A stretch of DNA of 64,000 nucleotides from Tepidiforma thermophila (lineage in GTDB: Bacteria; Chloroflexota; Dehalococcoidia; Tepidiformales; Tepidiformaceae). The notes under the pieces are model-generated. The model made no database searches. It had not been told where the DNA came from and saw nothing but the letters and a program-made list of their open reading frames with translations. Shown one piece after another: positions 8,314 to 15,923 of the stretch (position 1 is its first letter; every line of letters begins with the position of its first letter). The stretch is from contig NZ_PDJQ01000001.1 of the NCBI RefSeq assembly GCF_002563855.1, positions 310,001 to 374,000 of the forward strand, written 5' to 3'. Made by a program: the position numbers and the translations under genes.

Positions 8314-8697
8314 ATGCGCCGCCTGCAGCCGGTCCCGCGGTCTGATGAGCTGCCCGCCGAGGGCGAGCGGGTGACGCTGGTTGCGGGCGAGCGGCGGCGG
8401 GTGCTGTACGTCGAGGGCGACGCCTCGCTCGAGGTGATCATGGCAGCACTCGAGGCCTGGGGGCTGCGGGTGCGGGCAGAGCGGGAGCGGCAACAGGCAG
8501 CCCCGGGCGGCGCGGGCGAGCCGGCCCCGGGGACGGACCAGGCGGAGGGAGTGCCGGCGTGGGTGACGCAGCGGCCGGCGCTGCCGAGGGTGAACCGGCT
8601 GGAGAACGTGCTGTCGCCGCTCTGGTTCCCGGCGCGGCGGCCGGTGAGCGGGACGGAGCCGGTGACGGCGTTCAGCTGGTTTGGGCGGGCGGCGTAG
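8314..8697 (+). CDS. small hypothetical protein
   Basis: 127 residues with no recognised domain. It begins MRRLQPVPRSDELP and has a short beta-rich stretch (RVTLVAGERRRVLYVEG) followed by a Gly/Ala-rich linker. There is no convincing ribosome site at ATG 8314, and the same frame stays open upstream, so the start is uncertain. No signal or membrane segment is seen. Its stop is immediately followed by the heptamer-repeat element. Confidence 0.45.
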   Translation: MRRLQPVPRSDELPAEGERVTLVAGERRRVLYVEGDASLEVIMAALEAWGLRVRAERERQQAAPGGAGEPAPGTDQAEGVPAWVTQRPALPRVNRLENVLSPLWFPARRPVSGTEPVTAFSWFGRAA

Positions 8698-8699
8698 CG

Positions 8700-8769
8700 G
8701 GGAGCGGGGAGCGGGGAGCTGGGAGCTTGAAGCTTGGAGCTTGAAGCTTGGAGGTAGGAGCGGGGAGCT
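8700..8769. repeat. ten tandem heptamers (GGGAGCT-type), locus A
   Basis: Ten in-phase 7-bp units starting right after the stop of the preceding gene: GGGAGCG x2, GGGAGCT x2, TGAAGCT, TGGAGCT, TGAAGCT, TGGAGGT, AGGAGCG, GGGAGCT. The same unit forms a 61-copy array at 57594-58020. The middle units drift to TGRAGCT, which contains HindIII-like AAGCTT palindromes. Confidence 0.85.
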
Positions 8770-8787
8770 GGTTCGATGGGCGCACCT

Positions 8788-8850
8788 GTCCAGTCAAGCT
8801 CCAACCTCCAAGCTCCAAGCTGGGGCGGGGTGGCCGGCGGGGCGGGGAGC
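8788..8850. repeat. inverted heptamer tail and conserved flank, locus A
   Basis: After an 18-base spacer, heptamers recur in the opposite orientation (AGCTCCA, ACCTCCA, AGCTCCA, AGCTGGG), followed by CGGGGTGGCCGGCGGGGCGGG. A closely similar tail (CCTGTCAAGCT..., then CGGGTGGCCGGCAGGGGCGGG) follows the long array near 58043-58100. The opposed arms could form a hairpin or cruciform. The rest of this roughly 280-base gap up to the ABC gene shows no gene. Confidence 0.7.
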
Positions 8851-8979
8851 GGGATTGGTGAATGGCGGTTAACTATTGAGCGGAGCGGGCGTTTGGATAA
8901 GTGATAAGTATCGACGATGAAGGCGGCGGCGCCTGCGGCGCTGCTGCGTGGTCGCTCCGGCGCTCACCCGGGAGGCAGC

Positions 8980-10728
8980 GTGACCGAGGAGGCTTTAGAT
9001 CTGCGCGCGGGCAGGGACCTCATCCTGCGTCACCTGCGCGCGCGCTGGCCGATGCTGGCCGTGGCCTTCGTCGCAGGCCTGAGCTGGGGCCTGCTGCGGC
9101 TGGTGGAGCCGTACCTGGTGGGGCTGGCGATCGACCACGCCATCGTGGAGCGGGACCTCGGGAAGCTGACGCAGTACGTGGCCATCTTCATCGCGGTGGC
9201 GGCAGTGCTGGCGGTCTGCGCGGGCACGCGGCGGTACTGGGCGATGCGGACCAGCTACCGGATCGAGACCGACCTCCGGCTCGAGCTGTACGACCGGGTG
9301 AACCGGCTCTCATTCGATTACCACGACCGGACGGCGACCGGGCAGCTGATGTCGCGGGGGAGCGCGGACCTGCGGGAGATCCAGGCGTTCCTGGTGAACA
9401 TCCCGATCAACTCGGCCTACCTGCTGATGGCGGTCGGGGCGTTTGTCCTGCTTGTGCTGACGAGCGTCACGCTGGCGGTCCTGGCGATGGCAGTGTTCCC
9501 GGTGGTGACGTGGCTGAGCGTCCGGTTCTTCAACCGGCTGGAGCCGGGGACGAAGCGGGTGCAGCAGGACCTCGCGGACGTGGCGAGCGTGACGGAGGAG
9601 ACGATCGCAGGGGCGCGGCTGGTCCGGGCGTTCGGGCGCGAGGAGCACGAAATCGGGCGGATGCGAGCGGCAGCGGAGCGGGTCCGGAAGGACGCGATGG
9701 AGGTGGTGCGGCTGCGGACGGTGTACGGGCCGCTCTTCTTCCTGCTGCCGGGGCTCGGGCAGCTGGTGGTGCTGGCGTACGGCGGCTGGCTGGTGCTCGA
9801 CGGGCAGATGACGCTGGGCGCGCTGGTGGCGGCGCTGCAGTACCTGGGCATGCTGGCGTGGCCGGTGCAGAGCCTCGGCGAGATGATCGCGTCGGGGCAG
9901 CGGGCGGTCGTCTCGGCGGCGCGGGTGTGGAACGTGCTGAAGGAGGAGCCCACCGTGAAGGAGCGGCCGCATGCACGGCCCCTGCCGCCCGGCAACGGGC
10001 AGATTGTGTTCGACCGGGTGACCTTCGGGTACCGGGCCGGGCTGCCGGTGCTGCGGGAGTTTTCGCTGGAGGTGCCGGCCGGGCGATCGGTGGCGCTGGT
10101 GGGCGCGACGGGGAGCGGGAAATCGACGGTGGCGCGGCTGCTGCCGCGGTTCTACGACGTGGACGAGGGGCGGATCCTGCTCGATGGGGCAGACATCCGG
10201 ACGCTGCGGCTGCGGGAGCTGCGGCGGAGTATCGGCATCGTCTTCGAAGACACGTTCCTGTTCAGCGATACGGTGCGGAACAACATCGCCTACGGGCGGC
10301 TGGATGCGACGGATGAGCAGATCGTGCGGGCGGCGAAGCTGGCGCACGCGCACGAGTTCATCGAGCAGCTCGAGCACGGCTACGACACGGTGGTCGGCGA
10401 GCAGGGGTTCTCGCTCTCGGGCGGGCAGCGGCAGCGAATTGCGATTGCCCGGGCGATCCTGATGGAGCCGCGAGTGCTGATCCTCGACGACGCGACCTCG
10501 AGCGTGGACGCGCGGATGGAGGAGGAGATCCGGACGGCGCTGCGGGAGGTGATGGCCGGGCGGACGACGCTGATCATCTCGCACCGGCTTTCGACGATTG
10601 CGCTGGCGGACCAGGTGGTGCTGGTGGACGAGGGGCGGGTGGCGGCGACCGGCACGCACGAGGAGCTGCTGCGGAGCTGCCCGCGCTACCGGGAGGTGCT
10701 GGGGCAGGTGGAGGCGATGGCATCGTGA
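8980..10728 (+). CDS. ABC exporter half-transporter A (degenerate Walker B)
   Basis: 582 residues: six transmembrane segments, then a nucleotide-binding domain. Walker A is GATGSGKST, the Q-loop position reads VFEDTFLF (Glu for Gln), the signature is canonical LSGGQRQRIAIA, and Walker B ends LILDDATSS with Asp in place of the catalytic Glu. GTG 8980 has GGGAGG correctly spaced upstream; an ATG at 8917 lacks a ribosome site. It pairs with the next gene to form a heterodimeric multidrug/lipid-type exporter in the cytoplasmic membrane. The cargo is unknown. Confidence 0.9.
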   Translation: MTEEALDLRAGRDLILRHLRARWPMLAVAFVAGLSWGLLRLVEPYLVGLAIDHAIVERDLGKLTQYVAIFIAVAAVLAVCAGTRRYWAMRTSYRIETDLRLELYDRVNRLSFDYHDRTATGQLMSRGSADLREIQAFLVNIPINSAYLLMAVGAFVLLVLTSVTLAVLAMAVFPVVTWLSVRFFNRLEPGTKRVQQDLADVASVTEETIAGARLVRAFGREEHEIGRMRAAAERVRKDAMEVVRLRTVYGPLFFLLPGLGQLVVLAYGGWLVLDGQMTLGALVAALQYLGMLAWPVQSLGEMIASGQRAVVSAARVWNVLKEEPTVKERPHARPLPPGNGQIVFDRVTFGYRAGLPVLREFSLEVPAGRSVALVGATGSGKSTVARLLPRFYDVDEGRILLDGADIRTLRLRELRRSIGIVFEDTFLFSDTVRNNIAYGRLDATDEQIVRAAKLAHAHEFIEQLEHGYDTVVGEQGFSLSGGQRQRIAIARAILMEPRVLILDDATSSVDARMEEEIRTALREVMAGRTTLIISHRLSTIALADQVVLVDEGRVAATGTHEELLRSCPRYREVLGQVEAMAS

Positions 10729-10745
10729 GCGAGGAGGTCCGGGCG

Positions 10746-12497
10746 ATGCCGAGGGTGAACGGCCTGGCGGCGGCGCTGCGGATGCTGGCGCCGCGCTGGC
10801 CGATGCTGCTCCTCGCGACCGCGGCGATTGTGGTCTTCACGGCGGCGAGCCTGGCGCGCCCGCTGGCGATCCAGCATGCGCTCGACGAGGGTGTGGCGAA
10901 GGGCGACCGGGCCGAGCTGGTCCAGGCCTGCCTGGCGTTTGGGGCGCTGCTGCTGCTGGTGTACGTGTTCCAGGGACTGAGCACCTGGATTGTCAACCGG
11001 GTGGGGCAGGACTTCCTCTACGACCTGCGGATGCGGCTGTTCGAGCACTACCAGCGGATGTCGCTGGCGTTCTTCGGGCGGGAGAATGCGGGACGGCTGG
11101 TCGCGCGGATGACGAGCGACGTGACGACCGTGAACGACGTTTTGAACAACGGCTTCCTGGTCGTGGTGCAATCGCTGCTGACGCTGGCGGGGGCGACGGT
11201 GATCCTGCTGACGTTGAGCGTGCGGCTGTCGCTGGCGGTGGCGCTGATTCTGCCGCCGCTAATCGTGGCGACGGCGATCTTCCGGGTGTATTCGAACCGG
11301 GCGTACAACCGGGTGCGGGAGCGGATTGCGGATGTGATGGTGCACATGCAGGAGACGTTTTCGGGGCTGCGGGTGGTGCAGGCGTTCGCCCGGGAGCAGA
11401 AGAACCGGGAGCGGTTCGGGGAGATCAACGAGCGGAACTTCGAGGCGAACGTCTCTACCGTGAAGCTCTCGTCCCTGTACTTCCCGTTCGTGGAGTGGCT
11501 GCGGGGCGCGGCGATTGGGCTGATCCTGTACTTCGGCGGGCGGCAGGTGGCGGGCGACGCGGTGACGGTGGGCACGGTGGCGGCGTTCGTGTTCTACCTC
11601 GAATTCATCTTCCAGCCGATTCAGAACCTCTCGCAGGTGTTCGACATGGTGCAGAGTGCGAACGCGGCGCTGGGGAAGATCTTCGGGGTGCTGGCGGTGG
11701 AGCCGGACGTGCCGGAGCCGGAGCGACCGGCGAGGGTGCAGCCGCCGCTGGAGGGCCGGATCGCGCTGGAGGGCGTGACCTTCGGGTACGACCCGGACCG
11801 GCCGGTGCTGCGGGAAATCGATCTGGTCATCGAGCCGGGGCAGCATGTAATGCTGGTGGGGCCCACGGGCGCAGGGAAATCGACGCTGGCGAAGCTGATC
11901 ACGCGGATGTACGACCCGACGGCGGGGACGGTGCGGATTGGGGGATACGACCTGCGGACGCTCCGGCTGGCCGACCTGCGGCGGACGGTGACGATGGTGC
12001 CGCAGGAGGGCTTCCTGTTCACGGGGACGATCCGGGAGAACATCCTGTTCGGGAAGCCGGGCGCAAGCGACGCGGAGGTGCGGGCTGCCTGCGAGCGGCT
12101 CGGAATCGACGGGTTCATCCGCTCGCTGCCGAACGGGTACGAGACGCTGGTCAGCTTCCGCGGGTCGCGGCTGAGCGCAGGAGAGAAGCAGCTCGTCTCG
12201 ATTGCGCGGGCGTTCCTCGCGGACCCGCCGGTGCTGGTGCTCGACGAGGCGACGTCGAGCCTCGACCCGCACACCGAGGAGCAGGTAGAGCAGGCGCTGC
12301 GGACGCTGCTGGAGGGGCGGACCAGCGTGGTGATCGCGCATCGGCTGAGCACGGCCGAGCACGCCGACCGGGTGCTGGTGGTGGATGGGGGCCGGATTGT
12401 GGAGGACGGGCGGCACGATGAGCTGGTGCGGCGGGGCGGCTACTTCGCGGCGCTTTACCGGCAGTGGGTGGCCGGGCGGGCGGCCAAGACGGCCTGA
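10746..12497 (+). CDS. ABC exporter half-transporter B (canonical Walker B, altered signature)
   Basis: 583 residues: six transmembrane segments and a nucleotide-binding domain with Walker A GPTGAGKST, Q-loop VPQEGFLF and Walker B VLDEATSSLD with the catalytic Glu. The signature is LSAGEKQLVSIA rather than LSGGQ. ATG 10746 follows GAGGAGG by 8 bases; a GTG at 10725 overlapping the previous stop is the alternative. In the heterodimer, this Walker B plus partner A's LSGGQ makes one active ATP site; the other site is degenerate on both faces, as in TM287/288-like exporters. Confidence 0.9.
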   Translation: MPRVNGLAAALRMLAPRWPMLLLATAAIVVFTAASLARPLAIQHALDEGVAKGDRAELVQACLAFGALLLLVYVFQGLSTWIVNRVGQDFLYDLRMRLFEHYQRMSLAFFGRENAGRLVARMTSDVTTVNDVLNNGFLVVVQSLLTLAGATVILLTLSVRLSLAVALILPPLIVATAIFRVYSNRAYNRVRERIADVMVHMQETFSGLRVVQAFAREQKNRERFGEINERNFEANVSTVKLSSLYFPFVEWLRGAAIGLILYFGGRQVAGDAVTVGTVAAFVFYLEFIFQPIQNLSQVFDMVQSANAALGKIFGVLAVEPDVPEPERPARVQPPLEGRIALEGVTFGYDPDRPVLREIDLVIEPGQHVMLVGPTGAGKSTLAKLITRMYDPTAGTVRIGGYDLRTLRLADLRRTVTMVPQEGFLFTGTIRENILFGKPGASDAEVRAACERLGIDGFIRSLPNGYETLVSFRGSRLSAGEKQLVSIARAFLADPPVLVLDEATSSLDPHTEEQVEQALRTLLEGRTSVVIAHRLSTAEHADRVLVVDGGRIVEDGRHDELVRRGGYFAALYRQWVAGRAAKTA

Positions 12498-12519
12498 CGC
12501 GGCGAGGCGGGCAGCCGGG

Positions 12520-14229
12520 CTAGCGGTCGGGGTCGGTGTCGCCGGCCTGGAGGGCGTCGCGGGCGCCAAGGTCGCGGCCCATGAGGCGGAGTTCGCGGGA
12601 GAAGCGGGTGGTCTTCTCGGCGATGCCGGCCATGTACGTGCGGGAGGGCGTGACCTTCACCCAGAGGCGGCGCCGGGGGACGTAGAAGGTGATGCCGAGG
12701 CCGACCATCGCCATGGCGACGGCGACCCAGATGAAGGTATCGCCGGGGTCGCGGCGGACGCTGACGCCGGAGGCTTCGACGCGGCCCTGGAAGAGGTAGG
12801 TGTAGCCGGCGGCGGTGGTGACGGCCTGGCCCTGCAGGAGGATGACGTTCCGGTCGTCGATGCCGGAGACCATGAGGTAGGGTCTGCCGTCGCCGCCGAG
12901 GGGCATCTGGACGACGGCGCCGGCGTCGCTCGTGGCGCCGGGCATGTCGAGGACGGTGGTTGCGGGAATCGCAGCGGCGCCTTCGAAGCGGATGCGGAAC
13001 TCGCCGGCCTGGCCCTCCTCGCCGGGGCGGAGGACGACGGGGTCGAAGTCGGGGCTGGTAACGGTGAGCACCATGCGGCCATCGCGGAATTGCCAGGCGA
13101 CGGCATAGCTAACGAGGTTTTCGGCGGCGGGCGCCGACGGGAAGACGAGGAGCGCGAGGGCGGTATCGTCGCGGCGGTCTGCGGGGTCGAGGCCGGGGTC
13201 GGTGGCCATCTGGGGGAGCTGCTGGGCAATGAGCACCTGCCCCGCGGCGTTCGTGACACGGAGGACGGGGATGACGGCGGTGCGCCCTTCGAAATCGAGG
13301 ATGTCGTCGTAGAGGACCTGGCCGCTGGGGGCGGTGATCCGGATGCGGGCGATGTCGTCGAACCAGGCGGCCTGGTGGACCTTGTAGCCGAAGGCACTGC
13401 AGGGGTCGTTGACGGTGGTTTTGCAGCGGACGGTTTCGTCGCCGCGGCGGACTTCGATGATGGAGTGGTAGTCGATGATGTTGCCGTCGGCGTCGAGGCC
13501 GCGGTTGGCGTCGATCATTTTGATGAAGAGCTGGTTCGGGCCGGCCTGGGCGAAGACGGGCGCGGCGGGGGTGGTTTCGGCGATGACCATGGTGCGGTCG
13601 AAGCCGGCGAAGACGGTGAGCATGCCGCCGAGGAGGAGCATGAGCAGGGCGAGGTGGGAGAGGAAGGTGCCGTACTGGCTCCAGGGGTAGCGGTCGGCGA
13701 AGAGGTAGACGGCGCCGGGCTCTTCGCGGACGCGCTGGACGGTGTAGCGGCGCTGGCGGAGAAGGCGTTCGACGGCGTCGGCGCCGCCGGGGTGGGAGAA
13801 ATCGGCGCGGTGGTGGGCACGCTCGAAGTAGGCGTCGGGGACGCGTTTCGGCGGATTGCGGACGGCGCGGATGGTGGGACGGAGGCGGGAGACGGTGCAG
13901 ACGGTGACGGCGACGATGATGAGGAACCAGAGGCCGTTGAACCAGGCGGTGTGGAAGACTTCGAAGAAGCCGAGGCGGTCGAAGAGGCCGGTGAGCGGGC
14001 CGTACTGGCTGCGCTGAAGTTCGAGCCAGGCGGAGCGGGCTGCGGGGTTGCCGCGCATCGGCCCGGGCATCTGGGGAAGGATGGTGCCGATCAGTCCGGC
14101 GACGCCGGCGAGGCCGACGAGGAGGAGGGCGAACTTGACGTTGGTGAGGAGCTGCCAGGCCCAGCGGAGGGGGTCGAGGCCCGAGGGCTGGAGGGTGGAA
14201 GCGGAGGTGGCGCGGGGTGCGGCGCTCAC
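12520..14229 (-). CDS. resB: ResB-family cytochrome c biogenesis protein
   Basis: 569 residues. Three N-terminal membrane segments (around LLTNVKFALLLVGL, FNGLWFLIIVAVTV and HLALLMLLLGGML), a large extracytoplasmic domain and a last membrane segment (IWVAVAMAMVGLGITF) match ResB/Ccs1. With CcsA/ResC it delivers heme to apocytochromes (system II). The GTG start at 14229 overlaps the stop of the upstream resA-like gene by four bases, so translation is coupled. No ccsA follows; the next gene is convergent, so the heme channel partner must lie elsewhere. Confidence 0.9.
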   Translation of the reverse strand: MSAAPRATSASTLQPSGLDPLRWAWQLLTNVKFALLLVGLAGVAGLIGTILPQMPGPMRGNPAARSAWLELQRSQYGPLTGLFDRLGFFEVFHTAWFNGLWFLIIVAVTVCTVSRLRPTIRAVRNPPKRVPDAYFERAHHRADFSHPGGADAVERLLRQRRYTVQRVREEPGAVYLFADRYPWSQYGTFLSHLALLMLLLGGMLTVFAGFDRTMVIAETTPAAPVFAQAGPNQLFIKMIDANRGLDADGNIIDYHSIIEVRRGDETVRCKTTVNDPCSAFGYKVHQAAWFDDIARIRITAPSGQVLYDDILDFEGRTAVIPVLRVTNAAGQVLIAQQLPQMATDPGLDPADRRDDTALALLVFPSAPAAENLVSYAVAWQFRDGRMVLTVTSPDFDPVVLRPGEEGQAGEFRIRFEGAAAIPATTVLDMPGATSDAGAVVQMPLGGDGRPYLMVSGIDDRNVILLQGQAVTTAAGYTYLFQGRVEASGVSVRRDPGDTFIWVAVAMAMVGLGITFYVPRRRLWVKVTPSRTYMAGIAEKTTRFSRELRLMGRDLGARDALQAGDTDPDR

Positions 14230-14869
14230 GGCAGGCGCTCCTCGAGTTCGCGCAGCTGCTCGAAGGTGATGCGGCCGATGTAGACGCGCTGGATGACGCC
14301 GTCGGGGCCGATGAGGTAGGTGCGGGGGAGGCCGCCGACGCCGGTGGCATAGGCCTGGGAGACGGCGCCGGAGGTGTCGAGAAGGATGGGGTAGGTGACG
14401 CCGAACTGGGCGGTGAACTGGCGGGCGGTGGCGGCGTCCTCCTGCTGGTTGACGCCGATGACGACGATGTTGCGGTCGAGGTTGCGGGAGAAGAAGTCCT
14501 GGAGGTCAGGAGTTTCGGCGCGGCAGGGGCCGCACCAGGATGCCCAGAAGTTGAGGAGGACGTAGCGGCCGCGGAACTCGTCGAGGGCGCGGGGCGGGCC
14601 ATCGAGGGCGGCGAGGCGGAAGTTGGGGGCGGCGCGGCCTTCGCGGGCGGCGGGGGCTGGCCGGTGGGGTTGCGGTGATCGGGGAGGGGGATGATGCCGA
14701 GACCGCCGGAGCTGTGGGCGGTGCCTGCGGAGGGGTCATCGCGGAATTCCAACCACCAGAGCCCGAGGCCGACGACCGCGATGACGAGCGCGGCGAGGCC
14801 GAGGGTGGAGGCGGGGCCGGAGTATTCGCGGCGGCGCTGGGGGCGTTCGTCGGGGAGGGGTTCGGACAT
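14226..14869 (-). pseudogene. resA: ResA/TlpA-type thiol-disulfide oxidoreductase, reading frame disrupted
   Basis: The N-terminal part (MSEPLPDERP, then membrane anchor STLGLAALVIAVVGLGLWW) starts at 14869 in one frame. The catalytic thioredoxin domain (NFWASWCGPCRAE, GVGGLPRTYLIGPDG) lies in the -1 frame and runs to the TGA at 14226-14228. That frame has no start codon before the CXXC and is closed upstream, so both parts belong to one gene joined in the linker near 14650-14700, which has runs of five G on the + strand. This could be a one-base deletion, a sequencing slip or programmed frameshifting. Role: reduces apocytochrome c for heme attachment with ResB. Confidence 0.8.
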
Positions 14870-14923
14870 GGCGGTGCAGGTTGAGGGTAGCACCGCGGAG
14901 GGTTGTGGGGGGTAAGGGGCGAG

Positions 14924-15778
14924 CTAGCGGTCGGCCTCAGTCCAGATGAGCAGGTTCATGGACTCCATGCCCGCGGGTGCACTGAGGAACAGAAGTTCGA
15001 ACGTCCCCTGCTGGCCGGACGCCAGGGTGCTCGGGGTCGCGAAGTCGAAGTCGACACGTACCACGAGTCCGGCCGAGTTGACGTAGGCGCCGTAGACCTC
15101 GACAAACCTGTACGTGGTGGGGGAGTCATTGCGAACCGTGCCGACAACGTGGAGGACCCCGATGCTGTCCCGGTAGACGTTGGTGACGGTGGCGTTGAGG
15201 CCGGTGATGGGTAGCCGGGAAGAGATGTCGTAATCGGAGATGAGGGCCTCGACGCTGACGATGCCGGGCGGGGGGTTCAGGAGCAGGACCGAGAACGGGG
15301 AGCTCCCGCCAGCCGGGATGATGGTGATGTTAGCGAAGCTCCAGTCGGTGGCCAGGAGCTGGCCGGAGGCGCCGTAGAAGCGGGCCGAGACTTCGACGAA
15401 CTCGACCGGCGTTGAGAGCCCGTTGATGACCAGGCCAACGACCCAGATGTTCCCCAGCGAGTCGACGTACCAGTTGACGCCCTGGAGGCGCACCCCTGAA
15501 GGCTGGGGCGTCGGAGTGGGCGTCGGCGGCCGCGAGGTGGGCGTGGCGGCCGGTGCGGTGGGCGTCGGCGTGGACGGGCGGGGTGTCGCCGTCGCGGTCG
15601 GCGGGAGCGGCGTCGGGGTGGGAGGCGGCGGTGCGGCGCCTTCGTCGCGGGCCACCATAGGGACAATTGCGCGGGGCGCGAAGGCCTGGCTTTCGGCCCC
15701 GGGGCTATCGAGGGCGACCACCGCAATAAGGGCGGCGACGGCCAGGAGGGCGGCGAGAAGGGGCGCGGGTCGAGGCAC
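14924..15778 (-). CDS. secreted or anchored protein with two FxLYD-like beta domains
   Basis: 284 residues. An N-terminal hydrophobic signal/anchor (LLAALLAVAALIAVVAL) is followed by a long Pro/Thr-rich linker of PTPT type. Two related beta domains follow (GVNWYVDSLGNIWVVGLVIN and VYRDSIGVLHVVGTVRND), resembling FxLYD domains of extracellular proteins. GTG 15778 has AGGAG seven bases upstream; in-frame ATGs further up lack a ribosome site. The function is unknown; probably a cell-surface structural or binding protein. Confidence 0.75.
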   Translation of the reverse strand: MPRPAPLLAALLAVAALIAVVALDSPGAESQAFAPRAIVPMVARDEGAAPPPPTPTPLPPTATATPRPSTPTPTAPAATPTSRPPTPTPTPQPSGVRLQGVNWYVDSLGNIWVVGLVINGLSTPVEFVEVSARFYGASGQLLATDWSFANITIIPAGGSSPFSVLLLNPPPGIVSVEALISDYDISSRLPITGLNATVTNVYRDSIGVLHVVGTVRNDSPTTYRFVEVYGAYVNSAGLVVRVDFDFATPSTLASGQQGTFELLFLSAPAGMESMNLLIWTEADR

Positions 15779-15923
15779 GGTCCGCTCCTGCAGGCAAAGA
15801 TGCCGCGGCATCATCGCAGATGAACGCGACACCTCCTGACGCCTTTTGCTTCCACAACACATTTGCTTGCGCGGGGGGCGGCCTGCGGGCAGAATGCGAA
15901 CATCTGTGCGAGGAGTGCGCGCC

